Source: Clostridiales bacterium UBA4039 (GTDB lineage Bacteria; Bacillota; Clostridia; Lachnospirales; Vallitaleaceae). From it: a DNA stretch of 64,000 nt. The stretch is taken from the NCBI GenBank assembly GCA_002382805.1, contig DGAD01000031.1, positions 93,565-157,564 of the forward strand, written 5' to 3'. Positions within the stretch are counted from its first letter, which is position 1. The number at the start of each line of letters is the position of its first letter. Positions 56,100 through 64,000 of the stretch are shown one piece after another. The notes below the pieces were generated by a model that made no database searches, was not told the DNA's origin, and saw only the letters and a list, made by a program, of their open reading frames with translations. A program made the translations under genes and the position numbers.

Positions 56100-57791
56100 A
56101 TGAAAGGGTTCTTGAACATGAAAATCACAGCAAAACTTATTACTGCATTTGTACTTGTTGCTATTGTCGCTGGAATTGTAGGCCTTGTTGGTATTAATAA
56201 CATGCGAACGATTGATGCCAATGGTCAAATTATCTATTCGAATATGACAGTACCATTAGCAGAAGCAGCAGAAATGGCTACGTTGTTTCAAAAGGTACGG
56301 GTATATACACGTGATATGATACTTGAAGATGATCCGGAAAAGATTGAAGAAAAGTATCGCACCATTACAACGATTGTTGATGAACTTGATGTAATATCAA
56401 CCTCCTTTGGCAATAAAGCGGTGTCTCAAGAAATGAAAGATGCGTTTGAACATTTCTTGCAGACACGAAGAGAATTTGGGGCTATACTACCAATGTTTTA
56501 TGAATTGTGTATAGAAAATGAAGATGTTAAGGCATATGCCTTAATAAATGGGGATATGCGTATTGCAGCAGACAATGAGCAAGAAGCCATTGATGCAATG
56601 GTCGATATGAAGGTTGAAGATGCCGAGAAGAAAGCAGAAGAAAATAATGCGGTTACGCTAGCATCTATTACAGTAATGATGATACTTATTGGCGGCGCAG
56701 TTATATTAGCAATAGGATTAGGTGTTATTATTGCACGTGTTATTAGTAAACCGCTGGTTCAAATGGTAAACGCCGCGAATCAAATAGCAGAAGGTAATTT
56801 AGCAATTGAGATCACAGTTGATCGAAAAGATGAAGTAGGAATGCTCTCAAAAGCGTTCAAAACAATGACGAAAAATATCAATAATGTTATGACGAACATT
56901 AATTCTGCGTCTGAACAAGTAGCTTCTGGATCGCGCCAAGTCTCTGACTCAAGTATGTCCTTGTCTCAAGGTGCTACAGAACAAGCAAGTTCCATTGAAG
57001 AATTGACAGCGTCAATAGAACAGATTGCCTCTCAAACACGACAAAATGCATCAAATGCTGAAAAAGCAGAAGAAATGGCGACATCTGCACAAAAATATGC
57101 GGAACAAGGAAATACTCAAATGACGGATATGTTAAAAGCCATGGAAGAAATAAATGATTCCTCCAATAATATTAGTAAAATTATTAAAGTCATTGATGAT
57201 ATTGCCTTCCAGACAAATATTCTTGCATTAAATGCAGCTGTTGAAGCAGCGCGTGCGGGTCAACATGGGAAAGGATTTGCAGTGGTAGCAGAAGAGGTTA
57301 GAAACCTTGCGGCTAGATCTGCAAGTGCAGCCAAAGAGACAACTGCAATGATTGAAGGCTCAATACATAAAGTTGAAGGTGGTACAAAAATAGCAAATGA
57401 AACGGCAGAAGCACTTAATAAAATTGTTGAAGGGGTATCTCAAGCAACGTCTTTAGTTGGATCCATCGCAACAGCTTCCCAAGAACAAGCGTTAGGTGTA
57501 GATCAGATTAATCAAGGGATTTCGCAGATTTCTGATGTTGTTCAAACAACAAGTGCAACTGCACAAGAAACGGCTGCGGCAAGTGAGGAACTATCTGGAC
57601 AAGCCGATATGTTAAAATCGCAAGTTGCAACTTTTAAGCTTCGCAACATACAAAAAAGCGATGGCTCAGAAGCGATTGATCCTGAAGTACTAAAAATGCT
57701 TGAAAGTATGAAAAATAATGATACAAATCATAGAGAAAAGAAAAGAAATCGAAAAATATCGCTTAGTGATACGGAGTTTGAAAAATATTAG
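56100..57791 (+). CDS. Methyl-accepting chemotaxis protein
   Basis: A 563-residue membrane receptor. The first membrane helix is at about residues 10-32. A four-helix-bundle sensor domain of about 150 residues follows, and the second helix is near residues 190-215. A HAMP domain ([20 protein letters not shown]) leads to a long cytoplasmic coiled coil with the signaling tip [21 protein letters not shown] and [15 protein letters not shown]. No C-terminal CheR-tethering pentapeptide is present. TAGGAGG selects ATG 56100. Being encoded inside the che operon, it is probably the dedicated receptor of this CheA. Confidence 0.94.
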   Translation: MKGFLNMKITAKLITAFVLVAIVAGIVGLVGINNMRTIDANGQIIYSNMTVPLAEAAEMATLFQKVRVYTRDMILEDDPEKIEEKYRTITTIVDELDVISTSFGNKAVSQEMKDAFEHFLQTRREFGAILPMFYELCIENEDVKAYALINGDMRIAADNEQEAIDAMVDMKVEDAEKKAEENNAVTLASITVMMILIGGAVILAIGLGVIIARVISKPLVQMVNAANQIAEGNLAIEITVDRKDEVGMLSKAFKTMTKNINNVMTNINSASEQVASGSRQVSDSSMSLSQGATEQASSIEELTASIEQIASQTRQNASNAEKAEEMATSAQKYAEQGNTQMTDMLKAMEEINDSSNNISKIIKVIDDIAFQTNILALNAAVEAARAGQHGKGFAVVAEEVRNLAARSASAAKETTAMIEGSIHKVEGGTKIANETAEALNKIVEGVSQATSLVGSIATASQEQALGVDQINQGISQISDVVQTTSATAQETAAASEELSGQADMLKSQVATFKLRNIQKSDGSEAIDPEVLKMLESMKNNDTNHREKKRNRKISLSDTEFEKY

Positions 57792-57845
57792 AGGTACCTG
57801 ATTATCCATAGCTTATATCCTGCCAACATGGAAAGGGGTATGTAT

Positions 57846-58661
57846 ATGATAAAAATATCGGATGATGAGTTTAGGGTATTAGCGGATTATATAAAAGAGC
57901 ATAGCGGCATCCACTTAAAGGAACAAAAAAAGGCGCTATTGGTGAGTCGTTTAAGCAGTCTCTTAGATGAAAAGGGTATGGATAGTTTGATGACTTACTA
58001 TAAGCATTTAAAAGAGGATAAGGAAGGAGAAGAGCTTAGCCGACTTGTCGATCGCATTACAACAAACCATACCTATTTTATGAGAGAAGCTGAACATTTT
58101 TCTTTTTTTTCAGAGACAGTATTACCTTTTTGGGAGAAAAATGCAAAGAACAAAGATTTGCGCATATGGTGTGCTGCAAGTTCAACAGGAGAAGAACCAT
58201 ATGCATTAGCCATGTTGCTTGAGGATTATTTTAAAATGAAATCTGATAAGTGGGATAAAAAACTTTTGGCAACAGATTTGTCGCTAAATGCTTTGTCCAA
58301 GGCAAAGCAAGGGGTTTATTCGGCAGATAAAGTAAAGACGTTATCACGCCTTTGGGTTTTAAATTATTTTGATAAGATTACCAAAGATGATTATCAGATA
58401 AAGTCAAAACTTAAACAAGAAGTGATTTTTAGACGTTTTAATTTGATGGAGCCTGTGTTTAGCTTTAAGAAAAAATTTCATGTAGTCTTTTGTAGAAATG
58501 TAATGATATATTTTGACAATGACACCAAAGAGCGACTTATTAAAAAAATATATGATCAGATGGAATATGGAGGCTATTTATTTATAGGGCATTCAGAATC
58601 CATTAATCGTGAAACGACAGAGTTTAAGTATATTAAACCTGCAGTATACAGAAAAATATAA
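57846..58661 (+). CDS. cheR: Chemotaxis protein methyltransferase CheR
   Basis: A 271-residue SAM-dependent methylase that adds methyl groups to receptor glutamates. The N-terminal helical domain is followed by TTNHTYFMREAEHF, the SAM motif IWCAASSTGEEPYALAM, LLATDLSLNALSKAK and VVFCRNVMIYFD. AAAGGGG at 57832-57838 fits ATG 57846; the ATGs at 57828 and 57840 are too close or upstream. cheB, which reverses the reaction, follows. Confidence 0.94.
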   Translation: MIKISDDEFRVLADYIKEHSGIHLKEQKKALLVSRLSSLLDEKGMDSLMTYYKHLKEDKEGEELSRLVDRITTNHTYFMREAEHFSFFSETVLPFWEKNAKNKDLRIWCAASSTGEEPYALAMLLEDYFKMKSDKWDKKLLATDLSLNALSKAKQGVYSADKVKTLSRLWVLNYFDKITKDDYQIKSKLKQEVIFRRFNLMEPVFSFKKKFHVVFCRNVMIYFDNDTKERLIKKIYDQMEYGGYLFIGHSESINRETTEFKYIKPAVYRKI

Positions 58662-58674
58662 CCGGGAGGACCGT

Positions 58675-59682
58675 ATGAGTATTCGTGTACTAGTTGTTGA
58701 TGATAGTCTATTGTTTAGACAAATACTTGCAAAAGGCATTCAAACGGATACGGAGATAAAGGTTGTAGCTACAGCAACGGATCCGTTTGATGCAAGAGAC
58801 AAAATATTAGAATTTGAACCGGATGTCGTAACTTGTGATATAGAGATGCCAAAAATGAATGGAATTGAGTTTGTCAAACGTTTGATACCTCAGTATCCTG
58901 TTCCGGTAATCGTTGTTAGCTCTCTAAATGATAAAGTGTTTGATGCAATGGATGCAGGAGCGGTTGAATTTGTAGTAAAACCAAATGCCGGATCCCCAGA
59001 GAGTGTTCAAAAGTTTATTGTGAATCTTATTCAAAAAATAAAGGCAGCCTCCAAAGCGACGGTGGTTGTTCAAAACCCCAAAGACTTGGTTGAAAGCAAA
59101 GCAAAGCAAGTAAAAAAACATGAACTTATTGCCATTGGAGCTTCTACAGGTGGAACTGAAGCCATTTACTCAGTGCTAAGTCAATTGCCCCTTGGTTTAC
59201 CAGGGATAGTAATTGTTCAGCATATTCCGCCTGTCTTTTCAAGGATGTTTGCGGAACGTTTGAACAAACAAACACATTTTCATGTAAAAGAAGCTACGAA
59301 TGGAGATATAATACAGCGTGATCATGTATATCTAGCACCTGGAGACAAACACATGGAAGTAAAAAAAGCAGAACATGGGTATTTTCTTAAGGTTTTTGAA
59401 GGAGAAAAAGTCAACGGGCATTGTCCTTCAGTAGACATGTTATTTCATTCAGTGGCGCAAACGCTTGGAGATCGGGCATTAGGTGTGATTCTCACGGGTA
59501 TGGGCTATGATGGAGCTAAGGGCATTACAGTAATGAAGCGTAAGGGAGCTATAACTTTGGGACAAGATGCAGCATCTTCAGTGGTATATGGCATGCCAAA
59601 AGCAGCTTATGAGCTTGGGGGAATATCTAAGCAGACGTCGTTAAGTTTTATGGGGCATCATATTATGAAGTTATTGCAATAG
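58675..59682 (+). CDS. cheB: Chemotaxis protein-glutamate methylesterase CheB
   Basis: A 335-residue response regulator-esterase. The receiver domain (residues 1-120) has D9-D10 and the phospho-acceptor D55 (CDIEMPK). After a linker, the esterase domain has the catalytic serine in IGASTGGTEA, histidine in VQHIPP and aspartate in TGMGYDGAKG. It removes receptor methyl groups when phosphorylated by CheA. GGGAGGA precedes ATG 58675; the longer frame from 58609 overlaps cheR and is rejected. Confidence 0.95.
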   Translation: MSIRVLVVDDSLLFRQILAKGIQTDTEIKVVATATDPFDARDKILEFEPDVVTCDIEMPKMNGIEFVKRLIPQYPVPVIVVSSLNDKVFDAMDAGAVEFVVKPNAGSPESVQKFIVNLIQKIKAASKATVVVQNPKDLVESKAKQVKKHELIAIGASTGGTEAIYSVLSQLPLGLPGIVIVQHIPPVFSRMFAERLNKQTHFHVKEATNGDIIQRDHVYLAPGDKHMEVKKAEHGYFLKVFEGEKVNGHCPSVDMLFHSVAQTLGDRALGVILTGMGYDGAKGITVMKRKGAITLGQDAASSVVYGMPKAAYELGGISKQTSLSFMGHHIMKLLQ

Positions 59683-59711
59683 TGGTTATATAATGAATCA
59701 GAGGTGAGCGT

Positions 59712-61967
59712 ATGTATGACCAGTTAGATTTCTATAAGGTTGTTGACACTCTTGGTGATGGGATTATTTGTGTCAATGATGAAAATAAAGTTGTATATAT
59801 GAATCAACGGGCTGCAAAAATCATTGATGCCCCGTATAAAATACAGAGTAATGCTTCGATTGAGACCTGTTTTAATATTTGCACAGAAAAGTCGGGAACA
59901 ATCATTGCTGATATTATCAGTGATGTTAAGCGTACGATGAAACCACGTGGTTTAGTAAAGGATGCTTTTATTGTTAATCATGAACAGGAAAAAGTATATC
60001 TATCAGCGAGTATTTCTCCGATTGAGATGAAGGGAAGTCTATACATTAGCATTAATTTCCGAGAAATTACAAAAATAAAATTATTGGAACTGGAAAATAT
60101 TGAACAAAAGAAAAACTTTGAGACAATATTTAACCGATTGCCTCTAGGAATTATTATTGTCAATAAAGAATTAAAAGTGCTGCAAGTTAATCCGTTTATG
60201 ATTCATCATTTTCAAATTGATGTACAGCAAAATATGGATATTATCCTAGGAAAGTTACTACGTTGCTCGAGAATTGGAGATGAGCGGTGCGGGATTGACC
60301 ATCGTTGTGAAGAATGTCTAATTAAGAAAAACGTGTATTTGTTAACGGAACAAGATGAAGAGTATGTGACAGGACAAGTCAAGTTTGAGAGCAATATCGA
60401 TGACATGGATATCATTAAACATTATCAAATTGGATTTGTTCGATTGCAAAAAAAAAAAGAAGAACAGATTATGTTGATTATCCAAGATATTACTGAATTG
60501 ATTGAAAATGAAAAGCGGATTAATGATGCAAAAGAAGAAGCGGAACGTGCCAACAAACTTAAAAGTGAGTTTTTGTCCAATATGAGTCATGAAATTCGAA
60601 CACCACTTAATGGAATTATAGGGATGATTGATCTATCAAAACGCAGTGTAAAAGATCAAGAGGTCATCGATTATCTTAATACAGCAAAAACATCAAGCAT
60701 AAATCTGCTTGAAATAATCAATAGTGTTTTGGATATATCAAAAATTGAAGCCGGTAAATTTGTGATTTATCGTAAAATGTTTAATTTGAAAAAAATGTTG
60801 GAAGAAGTCTATCTTGAAAATAAGGCGAAAATTAAAAGCACGGCAGTTGAATTACGTATAGATGCGTATAATTATCCAATTGAAGTGTTCAAATCAGATA
60901 GTCTAAGAATAAAGCAAGTCTTAAATAACCTTGTTGATAATGCAATAAAATTTACGGAAAAAGGAACAATACATATCGGGTATCAAATAGTAAAAAAGAG
61001 TGACACTTATGATTTTATGATCACCATTAGCGATACAGGCATAGGAATGGATGCATCATATCAGGAAAATCTTTATGAAAATTTTTCTCAAGAAGATGGA
61101 TCGTATACACGCCAAAAGGGAGGGACAGGCTTAGGATTAGCCATTTCAAAAAGTATTGTTGAAAAGATGCAAGGAAGTATTTATTGTGAAAGTACACTTG
61201 GAAAAGGTACTACGTTCACATTGCATTTTTATTTAGAAGAACCAGATTCAAAGACACTGAACATGCAAACAGCAGAGGATATCATTGAAGAAAAACCCGT
61301 ACATATTCCGTCAAGAAAAGGACGTATTCTTCTTGCCGAAGATGATCGCATAAATCAAAAAATTGTTAAGACACAATTGGAAAATGATGGGCATATAGTA
61401 GATGTTGCAGTTAATGGCAAGCAAGCCGTTGAATATTATGAGAAAAATCAAAATTATGATTTGGTATTAATGGATATCCAAATGCCAGTCATGAGTGGTT
61501 TAGATGCAACAGATCATATAAGAAGTCTGCAGGAGAAGAAAAGAATTCCAATTATTGCTCTAACGGCATTAGCCTTAAAGGAAGACAAAGAAAAAATTAT
61601 GCAGCATGATTTTGATCTATACTTAACAAAACCGATTCAGCTTGTACAACTTCAAAATATTGTTATGGATATTTTAAATGTGCAGGATATCGATTTGTAT
61701 GATCGGGCAAAAACCAATGACAAGGCTCAACTTTTGATAAAAGAGCTTTTAAAAAGTATGCAATACGAAGGGGAAACTTATGATTTCGTAAAAATAAATA
61801 ATCAAGCAGAGATTTTGTTTGATGTGATCGATCAGTATCCTTCTGATCAACTAAGGCGCAATGCACTTCGACTAAAGATGAAGCTTAGAAAAAATGATCC
61901 GGAAAAAATGAAAGTGTTGCTTAATCAGATGCTGCTAGATTTAGAAGAGGATGTATTACAAAAATAG
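59712..61967 (+). CDS. PAS-domain hybrid histidine kinase with a four-cysteine motif
   Basis: A 751-residue protein without membrane helices, so a cytoplasmic sensor. Two PAS-like domains (about 8-125 and 130-265) come first. The second holds C185, C193, C199 and C202 (C-x7-C-x5-C-x2-C), a candidate metal or Fe-S site. The HisKA domain has H293 in [11 protein letters not shown], followed by the HATPase domain ([35 protein letters not shown]). A receiver has D588 in LVLMDIQMP. About 100 helical residues close the protein without an Hpt histidine motif. GAGGTGAG precedes ATG 59712. A stand-alone receiver gene follows, its probable partner. Confidence 0.9.
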   Translation: MYDQLDFYKVVDTLGDGIICVNDENKVVYMNQRAAKIIDAPYKIQSNASIETCFNICTEKSGTIIADIISDVKRTMKPRGLVKDAFIVNHEQEKVYLSASISPIEMKGSLYISINFREITKIKLLELENIEQKKNFETIFNRLPLGIIIVNKELKVLQVNPFMIHHFQIDVQQNMDIILGKLLRCSRIGDERCGIDHRCEECLIKKNVYLLTEQDEEYVTGQVKFESNIDDMDIIKHYQIGFVRLQKKKEEQIMLIIQDITELIENEKRINDAKEEAERANKLKSEFLSNMSHEIRTPLNGIIGMIDLSKRSVKDQEVIDYLNTAKTSSINLLEIINSVLDISKIEAGKFVIYRKMFNLKKMLEEVYLENKAKIKSTAVELRIDAYNYPIEVFKSDSLRIKQVLNNLVDNAIKFTEKGTIHIGYQIVKKSDTYDFMITISDTGIGMDASYQENLYENFSQEDGSYTRQKGGTGLGLAISKSIVEKMQGSIYCESTLGKGTTFTLHFYLEEPDSKTLNMQTAEDIIEEKPVHIPSRKGRILLAEDDRINQKIVKTQLENDGHIVDVAVNGKQAVEYYEKNQNYDLVLMDIQMPVMSGLDATDHIRSLQEKKRIPIIALTALALKEDKEKIMQHDFDLYLTKPIQLVQLQNIVMDILNVQDIDLYDRAKTNDKAQLLIKELLKSMQYEGETYDFVKINNQAEILFDVIDQYPSDQLRRNALRLKMKLRKNDPEKMKVLLNQMLLDLEEDVLQK

Positions 61968-61995
61968 GCATTACAAGTGGACAAGGAGGACGTAT

Positions 61996-62388
61996 ATGTT
62001 GAAAATATTAATCGCAGAAGATGATATGGTTAGTCGAAAGTTGCTTTGGAAAGTTTTAGATGAATATGGAGAATGTGATTTGGTGGTCAATGGTCTAGAA
62101 GCTATTGATGCACATATGATGTCTATAGAAGATCAAGAGTTTTATGACTTGATTTGTCTAGATATTATGATGCCTAAAGTTGATGGCGCGAAAGTATTAA
62201 AGACGATTCGAGATCTCGAAATGCAATATGAGGTCAAAAAAAAAGCGAAGATAATCATGATTACAGCACTCTCAGAGACAGAGGTTGTTGATGATACCTT
62301 TAGCAAAGGAGCAGATGCATATGCGACCAAACCCCTTGATATTGATAAATTCGTTGAAGTCATGAAAAACCTTAAATTGATTGAGTAG
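61996..62388 (+). CDS. Stand-alone response regulator receiver protein
   Basis: A 130-residue single receiver. The acidic pair is E8-D9-D10, D56 (CLDIMMPK) accepts the phosphoryl group, and the threonine is in MITALSE with the lysine in ATKPLD. No output domain is attached. AAGGAGG precedes ATG 61996, and the frame upstream overlaps the kinase 3' end. It lies between the hybrid kinase and the J-domain protein with gaps of 28 and 8 bases, so the three are probably expressed together and may form one pathway. Confidence 0.9.
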   Translation: MLKILIAEDDMVSRKLLWKVLDEYGECDLVVNGLEAIDAHMMSIEDQEFYDLICLDIMMPKVDGAKVLKTIRDLEMQYEVKKKAKIIMITALSETEVVDDTFSKGADAYATKPLDIDKFVEVMKNLKLIE

Positions 62389-62396
62389 AGGATACT

Positions 62397-63467
62397 ATGA
62401 ATAATAAATTTGTTGATTATTTTCAGTTATTAGAGCTACATATGTTTGCAAGTGAAGAAGCGATTCGATCAGCATATAAGCGCTTAATTGTAAAATATCA
62501 TCCGGATAATGATGGAAATAAAGAAAAATTCTTGTTGGTTAAAGAAGCATACAAGACGCTCATAAATTATGAACAACGGCAAGAATACTTTGGAGTATGG
62601 AAAAACAATATGCTTTCTCAAGAAGATTGCTGTATGGTGCCTACAAAGACATATGAAGATATGGCATTTAACAAGGTATTAGTCACAGTAAATGCATATA
62701 TGTTGTATCTAATGAATACACAGTATAAAAAAGCATATGAATTACTTTGCCATGAGTCACAGAGTAGAATTTTTTTGAAAGACTTTATACACTGGCAAGA
62801 GCTTGTAAGTGAAATTCATGAGATTACTAAGTTTAGCAGTTCAGTTGATACGGTTGAATTGGATGAGATATATGGGACCCAGGTTATCTGTTGGGTGAAA
62901 GTACGAGAATATAATGTGTTGCTCAATCATTTTGAAGAAGATTTATTTCGACGTGTGTTAGTCTTTGAAAAAGGAGAGTGGAAAATCTATCTTCAAGAGA
63001 TTAACATACGTCAAGTTATAAAAAAATATAAAAAAATTGTAGTAACATATAAGAAAAATGCTAAAAATAAAAGAGCTAATCTCAAAAATCACTATGTAAC
63101 GAAGTTTTTAGATGAAGAATCATTTGTTCACAACCTTGAATATGAATTTTTAAGATATCAGCGTTATAAACGAACTTTTGGTTTAATTGGAATTGAAGTA
63201 GGAAATATAACAGCACAAAAAATCAATAAAGTTATCCGTAGTATTCATCTGTGTACGCGCATTACAGATTCTTTTTGTACAATAGGTCATAATAAAATCG
63301 TTGTACTATTACCTGAAACAGGTGATAGAGGAATAAAAGCGGTGAATCACAAGCTTCAAAATATATTTAATAAAGAAGGGCTCTTAGAAATTCGCATTCA
63401 GATGGTTATAGTGGATACATCTTTTGAAAGCGTCAAAGAAATATTAAAAGAAACGATAGGTTCTTAA
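62397..63467 (+). CDS. J-domain protein with C-terminal degenerate GGDEF-like domain
   Basis: A 356-residue protein of unusual composition. The N-terminus (about 6-65) is a DnaJ J-domain with the essential HPD at residues 35-37 (KYHPDND). Residues about 90-200 resemble an NTF2-like fold (YKKAYELLCHE, then VFEKGEWKIYLQEINI); this is a weak inference. After a basic linker, residues about 239-356 look like a nucleotidyl-cyclase/GGDEF fold (CTRITDSFCTIGHNKIVVLLPET) in which the GGDEF loop reads GHNKI, so catalysis is not expected. It may be a ligand-binding or adaptor domain. ATG 62397 is eight bases after the receiver gene; TAGAGGA is the ribosome-binding site. Confidence 0.75.
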   Translation: MNNKFVDYFQLLELHMFASEEAIRSAYKRLIVKYHPDNDGNKEKFLLVKEAYKTLINYEQRQEYFGVWKNNMLSQEDCCMVPTKTYEDMAFNKVLVTVNAYMLYLMNTQYKKAYELLCHESQSRIFLKDFIHWQELVSEIHEITKFSSSVDTVELDEIYGTQVICWVKVREYNVLLNHFEEDLFRRVLVFEKGEWKIYLQEINIRQVIKKYKKIVVTYKKNAKNKRANLKNHYVTKFLDEESFVHNLEYEFLRYQRYKRTFGLIGIEVGNITAQKINKVIRSIHLCTRITDSFCTIGHNKIVVLLPETGDRGIKAVNHKLQNIFNKEGLLEIRIQMVIVDTSFESVKEILKETIGS

Positions 63468-63490
63468 GCACTTTTTGGGACAGGATAAGG

Positions 63491-63565
63491 ATGAATACAT
63501 TGACAATTGTCGATGTGTATGATAAGGTGAAACTGAAATTTAATGACCTAAAAAGTGAGGTATAA
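63491..63565 (+). CDS. Possible 24-residue leader peptide before arsC
   Basis: ATG 63491 has GGATAAGG immediately upstream and opens a frame MNTLTIVDVYDKVKLKFNDL plus four residues, ending in TAA at 63563-63565, one base before the arsC ATG. It could be a translational-coupling leader or the remnant of another gene. Nothing more can be said from sequence. Confidence 0.3.
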   Translation: MNTLTIVDVYDKVKLKFNDLKSEV

Positions 63566-63566
63566 A

Positions 63567-63974
63567 ATGAAATATAAAGTAGCATTTGTGTGTGTTCACA
63601 ATTCATGCCGTAGCCAAATGGCTGAAGGATGGGCAAAAAAATTAGGGGCAGATATTTTTGACAGTTATTCTGCAGGAACACAAACCTATCCACAGGTGAA
63701 ACCAATGGCTGTAGAAGTGATGGAAGATGCAGGGGTTGATATGGCAACCCATTACCCTAAGTTGCTATCAGATATTCCGGCTGAACTTGATATATTAATA
63801 ACGATGGGATGTAATGTGGTGTGTCCACATGTTCCGAATAAGCATATGGAGGACTGGGGATTAGAGGATCCATCAGGAGGCCCGATTGAAGGATTTAGAG
63901 AAACGCGAGATTTGATTAAGCAAAAAGTGGAAGAACTTATAGAGCGGGTAAAAAGTGGTCAGATTGACCTATAA
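63567..63974 (+). CDS. arsC: Arsenate reductase / low-molecular-weight phosphatase family (ArsC, thioredoxin type)
   Basis: A 135-residue protein. The phosphatase-like P-loop is C9-V-H-N-S-C14-R15-S, followed by QMAEGWA. C82 and C86 (MGCNVVCPHVP) match the redox pair that relays the disulfide in thioredoxin-linked arsenate reductases, although the spacing is shorter than C82/C89 of S. aureus ArsC. DPSGGPIEGFRETRD carries the general-acid aspartate. It probably reduces arsenate to arsenite; no ars regulator or efflux gene is in view, because the window ends 26 bases later. AGTGAGG selects ATG 63567 over GTG 63555. Confidence 0.87.
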   Translation: MKYKVAFVCVHNSCRSQMAEGWAKKLGADIFDSYSAGTQTYPQVKPMAVEVMEDAGVDMATHYPKLLSDIPAELDILITMGCNVVCPHVPNKHMEDWGLEDPSGGPIEGFRETRDLIKQKVEELIERVKSGQIDL

Positions 63975-64000
63975 ATCCAATGTCAACCATTTTTGAGAAT

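Overview
The window is 64 kb of an AT-rich, low-GC Gram-positive chromosome. A PolC-type replicase, a dnaG-sigA macromolecular-synthesis block, a CggR-controlled glycolytic operon, the secG-rnr-smpB-ssrA order and an IscR/NifS/NifU/MnmA cluster all point to the Firmicutes, most likely class Clostridia near the Lachnospirales. Genus or species cannot be named from the sequence alone. Most genes are on the + strand and tightly packed. Shine-Dalgarno sites are strong, and several starts are best placed at TTG.

Layout. 1-10.2 kb: the 3' part of polC, rnhA, a dGTPase-like HD hydrolase, dnaG, sigA, trmK, a Nif3-family protein and a TGS-uridine kinase. 10.2-16.4 kb: a MoxR-DUF58-transglutaminase operon with a small membrane protein, a HAD hydrolase and a DUF368 undecaprenyl-phosphate translocase candidate. 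16.4-16.7 kb: a non-coding RNA with its own sigma-A promoter and terminator, probably 6S RNA. 16.7-19.1 kb (minus strand): tyrA-aroA. 19.3-23.2 kb: an EF-G paralogue, an MFS permease and a DUF134 protein. 23.3-27.4 kb: iscR-nifS-nifU-mnmA (Fe-S and sulfur transfer) and a convergent PHP phosphatase. 27.6-29.3 kb: a Na/phosphate symporter. 29.3-38.5 kb: cggR, pgk, tpiA, gpmI and eno, without gapA, and with an MBOAT/DHHW acyltransferase pair between gpmI and eno. 38.5-46.1 kb: secG, an SLH protein and a large vWA surface protein, then rnr, smpB and tmRNA. 46.1-50.2 kb: a FliB-like protein, a membrane diguanylate cyclase and a tagaturonate-epimerase-like protein.

50.3-53.1 kb is a decayed zone. 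It holds an ECF sigma gene cut short beside an internally deleted IS3-family element, a lipoprotein, a truncated lipoprotein and about 0.8 kb with no supported gene. 53.1-63.5 kb is a chemotaxis/signalling operon: cheY, cheA, cheW, an MCP, cheR, cheB, a PAS hybrid kinase with a four-cysteine motif, a stand-alone receiver and an unusual protein joining a DnaJ J-domain to a degenerate GGDEF-like domain. An ArsC-type reductase closes the window.

The strongest candidates for something undescribed are the J-domain/GGDEF-like protein and its PAS-Cys4 kinase partner. Next come two places where a sigma-A promoter is placed so that its start point falls inside the hairpin of an upstream terminator (before cggR and before the MBOAT gene), and the surface-protein pair inserted in the otherwise conserved secG-rnr neighbourhood. 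No CRISPR array, tRNA, rRNA or prophage was seen.
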